From CAZCBD01 sp964496755 (GTDB taxonomy: Bacteria > Bacteroidota > Ignavibacteria > Ignavibacteriales > Melioribacteraceae), in assembly GCA_964496755.1 (NCBI GenBank), contig CAZCBD010000096.1, positions 1 to 10,325 of the forward strand: a DNA stretch of 10,325 nt, given 5' to 3'. The stretch's first letter is position 1; each line of letters opens with the position of its first letter. The notes below the pieces were generated by a model. That model saw nothing but the letters and a program-made list of their open reading frames with translations. It ran no database searches and was not told the origin of the DNA. The position numbers and the translations under genes were made by a program. Positions 7,909-10,325 of this stretch are shown in pieces.

Positions 7909-9345
7909 ATGAAATTTAGATATATTTTAATTATGTTTTTTTGCGGGTTTATATTTGCACAAACCGGAGGCTCTTCCGGAGGAACAACCGCAAAGCATAT
8001 CGGAATGGCTAATGCATATACTGCTTCTATTAATGGTGTTGATGCAGTTAATTTGAATCCGGCTAACCTTGCTTTGCCTTCAAAATATTCTGTGGAATTT
8101 ATAACAATATTCCCATTGCCCAATATTCGAGTAAATACCGGTTCAGGTGTTTTTAACATTGATGAGGTTAATTATTTTTTCGGCCCTTCGGGCGAGGTAG
8201 ATAAAGACGGTAATTCGATTGGGAAGAAATTGACCCAAGCCGATAAACAAAGATTGTCGGATTTATTCAAGAATGGTGATTTAATAAATGCTGAATTTTC
8301 ACTAAATCTTTTTGCAATTAAAATTGGACTAAATGAAAAATTAGGGAGTTTCGGTTTCAGCATAAATGATAGAATGGCTGCACATGGTAAAATGTCGGCT
8401 GATTTTATTGACTTATTGTTAAATGGTAATGACTTTGGGCAGATTTATAACTTTAACAATTTTGAAATGGAAAGCTATTATTTACGCGAATTTTCTCTTT
8501 CGTACGGTAGAAATATTTTAACTTTAAAGCATTCTTTTGTTAGAAAAATCTATGCCGGTATAACTGCTAAAATTATTCAGGGGTATTCTTATGCGCGCTT
8601 GGATAAATCCGATATAACATTTGAAACAACAAATCAGGGGGACTATATATTAACCAGTAATATTAAAACCCTTTCGGCAATTACGCCTAATGCGGGAATT
8701 GAATATGATTTTGACAATGGACCGAAATCTGAAAGCGATTTTTCATTATTCCCTCAAGCAGCCGGAGCAGGGTTTGGTTTCAACTTTGCCGTAACAGCCG
8801 AATTTAATGATGCTTTAATTGCATCGATTGTTTTATCTGATGTTGGTTCCGTTAATTGGGATAAAGGTGCTGTTGCTTACGAAATGAATGGTTCAAAGTT
8901 AATTGATGATTTAACAAATAACGATAGTTTGGATTCATTAAAAGATATTTTTGATTTCAAAGGAAAATACATTAACGGCTTTGATTCTGATTTACCAACA
9001 GCTTTACATATGGGAGCGGAATACAGACTTGACAAGGCATTTGGAATTAACGGAAAGAAAAAGTTATTATTAACTTTAGATTATCATCAAGGGTTTAATA
9101 ATGTTCCGGGCAATTCAACAACACCAAGATTTGTGTTGGGTTGTGAATGGGAAGCTTTGGGTTGGCTGTATTTACGTACCGGCTTTTCTGTTGGTGGTTT
9201 ATACGGATTTCAATGGAGTAGTGGATTGGGCATAGATACCGGAACTATTGAATTGAATTTTGCAACTCAAACACTAAACAACTTTTTTGCGGGTAACTCG
9301 GCAAACTATATTGGATTTGCTTTCGACTCCAAATGGAAATTTTAA
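7909..9345 (+). CDS. Outer-membrane beta-barrel protein (DUF5723/PorV-like)
   Basis: Predicted outer-membrane protein of 478 residues. A type I signal peptide is visible, with cleavage likely after Ala17 (FIFA/Q). The mature N-terminus has GMANAYTASINGVDAVNLNP (32-51), the pattern of PorV/FadL-like and DUF5723 proteins, where an early gly-met-ala...ala...NPA motif precedes the barrel. Amphipathic strands continue throughout, for example LGSFGFSINDR (145-155), AGFGFNFAVTAEFNDALIAS (287-306) and LPTALHMGAEYRL (362-374). The chain ends in WKF, a C-terminal Phe of the kind recognised by the BAM complex. Cys is nearly absent from the mature protein. Family naming is from memory of the pattern, so DUF5723 is tentative; the barrel prediction is firmer. 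It follows the lipoprotein gene by 11 nt with a strong ribosome binding site, and a terminator closes the unit. A role in transport or secretion cannot be read from sequence. Confidence 0.85.
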   Translation: MKFRYILIMFFCGFIFAQTGGSSGGTTAKHIGMANAYTASINGVDAVNLNPANLALPSKYSVEFITIFPLPNIRVNTGSGVFNIDEVNYFFGPSGEVDKDGNSIGKKLTQADKQRLSDLFKNGDLINAEFSLNLFAIKIGLNEKLGSFGFSINDRMAAHGKMSADFIDLLLNGNDFGQIYNFNNFEMESYYLREFSLSYGRNILTLKHSFVRKIYAGITAKIIQGYSYARLDKSDITFETTNQGDYILTSNIKTLSAITPNAGIEYDFDNGPKSESDFSLFPQAAGAGFGFNFAVTAEFNDALIASIVLSDVGSVNWDKGAVAYEMNGSKLIDDLTNNDSLDSLKDIFDFKGKYINGFDSDLPTALHMGAEYRLDKAFGINGKKKLLLTLDYHQGFNNVPGNSTTPRFVLGCEWEALGWLYLRTGFSVGGLYGFQWSSGLGIDTGTIELNFATQTLNNFFAGNSANYIGFAFDSKWKF

Positions 9346-9349
9346 TTAT

Positions 9350-9377
9350 AACCCGAGTCTAACTCGGGTTTTTTTTA
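9350..9377 (+). terminator. Intrinsic terminator after the lipoprotein-barrel operon
   Basis: AACCCGAGT (9350-9358) pairs with ACTCGGGTT (9362-9370), a 9-bp stem with a 3-nt loop, followed directly by a T-run to 9376. It begins 5 nt after the barrel stop codon and separates this unit from the EIIA gene. Confidence 0.92.
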
Positions 9378-9482
9378 TTTAATACTATAAGTTAATATCG
9401 ATAATTATTTTGATAGGATAGTTTGATATAGTATTCTAGCTTTACTATTTTTACAAGTTAATATTTTATGAGGTTTGAGTAT
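9378..9482 (+). promoter_or_regulatory. Promoter region of the EIIA-hisS unit, with a repeated TTTGATA
   Basis: Because a strong terminator lies just upstream, a promoter for the EIIA gene should be here. TTGATA (9410-9415), 16 nt, then TATTCT (9432-9437) is a possible -35/-10 pair. TTTGATA occurs twice (9409-9415 and 9422-9428), 13 bp apart, which could be duplicated -35 elements or a binding site. AGG (9471-9473) lies 9 nt before the ATG at 9483 and is the reason for choosing that start over the ATG at 9468, which has no purine-rich sequence before it. Confidence 0.35.
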
Positions 9483-9956
9483 ATGAGAATTTGCGATATT
9501 CTAAAAATTGAAGATATAATTTATGATTTTAAAGCCGATTCGAAAGAAGATATTATAAATCAAATGGTGGATTTATTTAAGGGTGATGCCAGAGTAAAAG
9601 ATTTAGAAAAAGTTCGGGCAACAGTTTTGGAACGTGAGCAGATAATGTCAACCGGTGTTGGGATGGGCTTTGCAATTCCACACGGTAAAACAGATGCAGT
9701 TGATGATATAATTGCCGCCTTTGCCCGCACAACTAATTCCGTTGATTTTGCTTCTTTGGATGGTGAGCCTGTTAATTTGATTTTCTTATTAGTTGGAAAG
9801 GAAAAATTAGTTGGACCTCATATAAAATTATTAAGCCGAATATCGCGCATGATGAATAAAGAAGATTTTAGAAAAAGTTTACTAAATGCAAAATCCGTAG
9901 AAGAACTTTATCAAATCTTTTGTGCAGAAGAAGAAAAATATATAAATATTTCCTAA
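9483..9956 (+). CDS. PTS EIIA domain protein (fructose/nitrogen type, PtsN-like)
   Basis: Single-domain phosphocarrier of the PTS EIIA type 2 family, 157 residues from the preferred start (162 if the ATG at 9468 is used). The phosphorylated His lies in GMGFAIPHGKTD (His67 from the 9483 start), and the second conserved His is in GPHIKLLSRISRMM. The full domain is present, from MRICDILKIEDI to the end, with no EIIB or EIIC fused. No permease, EI or HPr gene is in the window, so a regulatory job like that of PtsN (EIIA-Ntr) is more likely than sugar uptake, but this is inferred. The start at 9483 is favoured by a GAGG at proper spacing and by the length of relatives. It ends in two in-frame TAA codons, and hisS begins 19 nt later, suggesting one transcript. 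Confidence 0.94.
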   Translation: MRICDILKIEDIIYDFKADSKEDIINQMVDLFKGDARVKDLEKVRATVLEREQIMSTGVGMGFAIPHGKTDAVDDIIAAFARTTNSVDFASLDGEPVNLIFLLVGKEKLVGPHIKLLSRISRMMNKEDFRKSLLNAKSVEELYQIFCAEEEKYINIS

Positions 9957-9975
9957 TAATTTTTTCAGAGTTAAA

Positions 9976-10290
9976 ATGATAAAAGCTATAAAGGGTACTA
10001 AAGATACTCTTCCGAAGGACATTTCAATATGGCATTTTATTGAAGAGACCATTCGTAATAAAATGTCTAATTTTAATTATAAAGAAATTAGAACACCTAT
10101 TTTTGAGCTTACAAATTTATTTTCCAGGGGAATTGGAGAAGCAACTGATATTGTAAGCAAAGAAATGTACACCTTTATTGATAGAAGTAAAAACAGTATT
10201 ACATTGCGTCCGGAAATGACTGCTTCGGTTGTTCGAGCTTTTATTGAACATAATCTTGGTAAAATCCAAAATTTAAATAAATTGTTTTAA
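9976..10290 (+). CDS. hisS: Histidyl-tRNA synthetase, N-terminal part; frame broken near the window end
   Basis: N-terminal 104 residues of a class II HisRS, which charges tRNA-His. The start IKAIKGTKDTLP is diagnostic, followed by motif 1 (YKEIRTPIFE, with Pro41) and LRPEMTASVVRAFIEHNL (78-94), the ATP/His-pocket strand leading to motif 2. Complete bacterial HisRS has about 420 residues. The frame stops at TAA (10288-10290), exactly where relatives carry Tyr of the L-[FWY]-Y-I-G-P-x-F-R segment; the codons after the stop still read I-A-P-R (10291-10302) before further TAA codons. The motif 2 Arg-containing region and catalytic core are therefore lost as written. Only 35 nt remain, so this is either a real nonsense mutation or, more likely, poor sequence at a contig end. 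A weak AGAG lies 5 nt before the ATG. It probably shares a transcript with the EIIA gene. Confidence 0.9.
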   Translation: MIKAIKGTKDTLPKDISIWHFIEETIRNKMSNFNYKEIRTPIFELTNLFSRGIGEATDIVSKEMYTFIDRSKNSITLRPEMTASVVRAFIEHNLGKIQNLNKLF

Positions 10291-10325
10291 ATAGCGCCTC
10301 GTTAATAATAAACAAAGAACTGCCA

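Noticed and set aside
7887..8363. Two minus-strand open frames (90 and 63 codons) opposite the barrel gene
   Set aside because: They lie antisense to a well-supported coding sequence, show no family motif and have no convincing ribosome binding site.

Overview
The window looks like a stretch of chromosome from an AT-rich, Gram-negative bacterium of the Bacteroidota/Chlorobiota/Ignavibacteriota (FCB) group. The clues are two short-signal lipoproteins, a C-terminal-Phe outer-membrane barrel protein, a bacterial-type HisRS and a lone EIIA. Two genes (starts at 5834 and 7909) have clear Shine-Dalgarno sequences, which fits Ignavibacteria or Chlorobi better than classical Bacteroidetes, where such signals are usually missing. 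This placement is an inference. No phage, transposon, CRISPR or RNA gene was seen.

Layout, left to right. (1) The 3' part of an M3-family zinc oligopeptidase gene, ending in a strong hairpin terminator. (2) On the opposite strand and converging on that terminator, a lipoprotein glycoside hydrolase of the GH63 (YgjK-like) type with both catalytic acids in place. (3) After an AT-only divergent intergenic region, a YihY/BrkB membrane protein followed 1 nt later by a beta-CASP metallo-beta-lactamase nuclease with a TTG start. (4) A large modular lipoprotein of unknown function and, 11 nt later, an outer-membrane barrel protein with the look of DUF5723/PorV-like proteins; a strong terminator closes the pair. 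(5) A single-domain PTS EIIA (fructose/Ntr type), followed 19 nt later by the start of hisS, whose frame breaks 35 nt before the end of the window.

The genes do not form one pathway. The M3 peptidase, YihY, the nuclease, EIIA and HisRS are housekeeping or regulatory. The GH63 lipoprotein suggests hydrolysis of alpha-glucosides at the cell envelope, without SusC/SusD neighbours in view. The least explained part is the lipoprotein plus barrel pair (5834-9345): the lipoprotein seems to be built of about four beta-rich modules of some 130 residues, and the two proteins are probably made together and may act together in the outer membrane. No convincing new defence or mobile system is visible.
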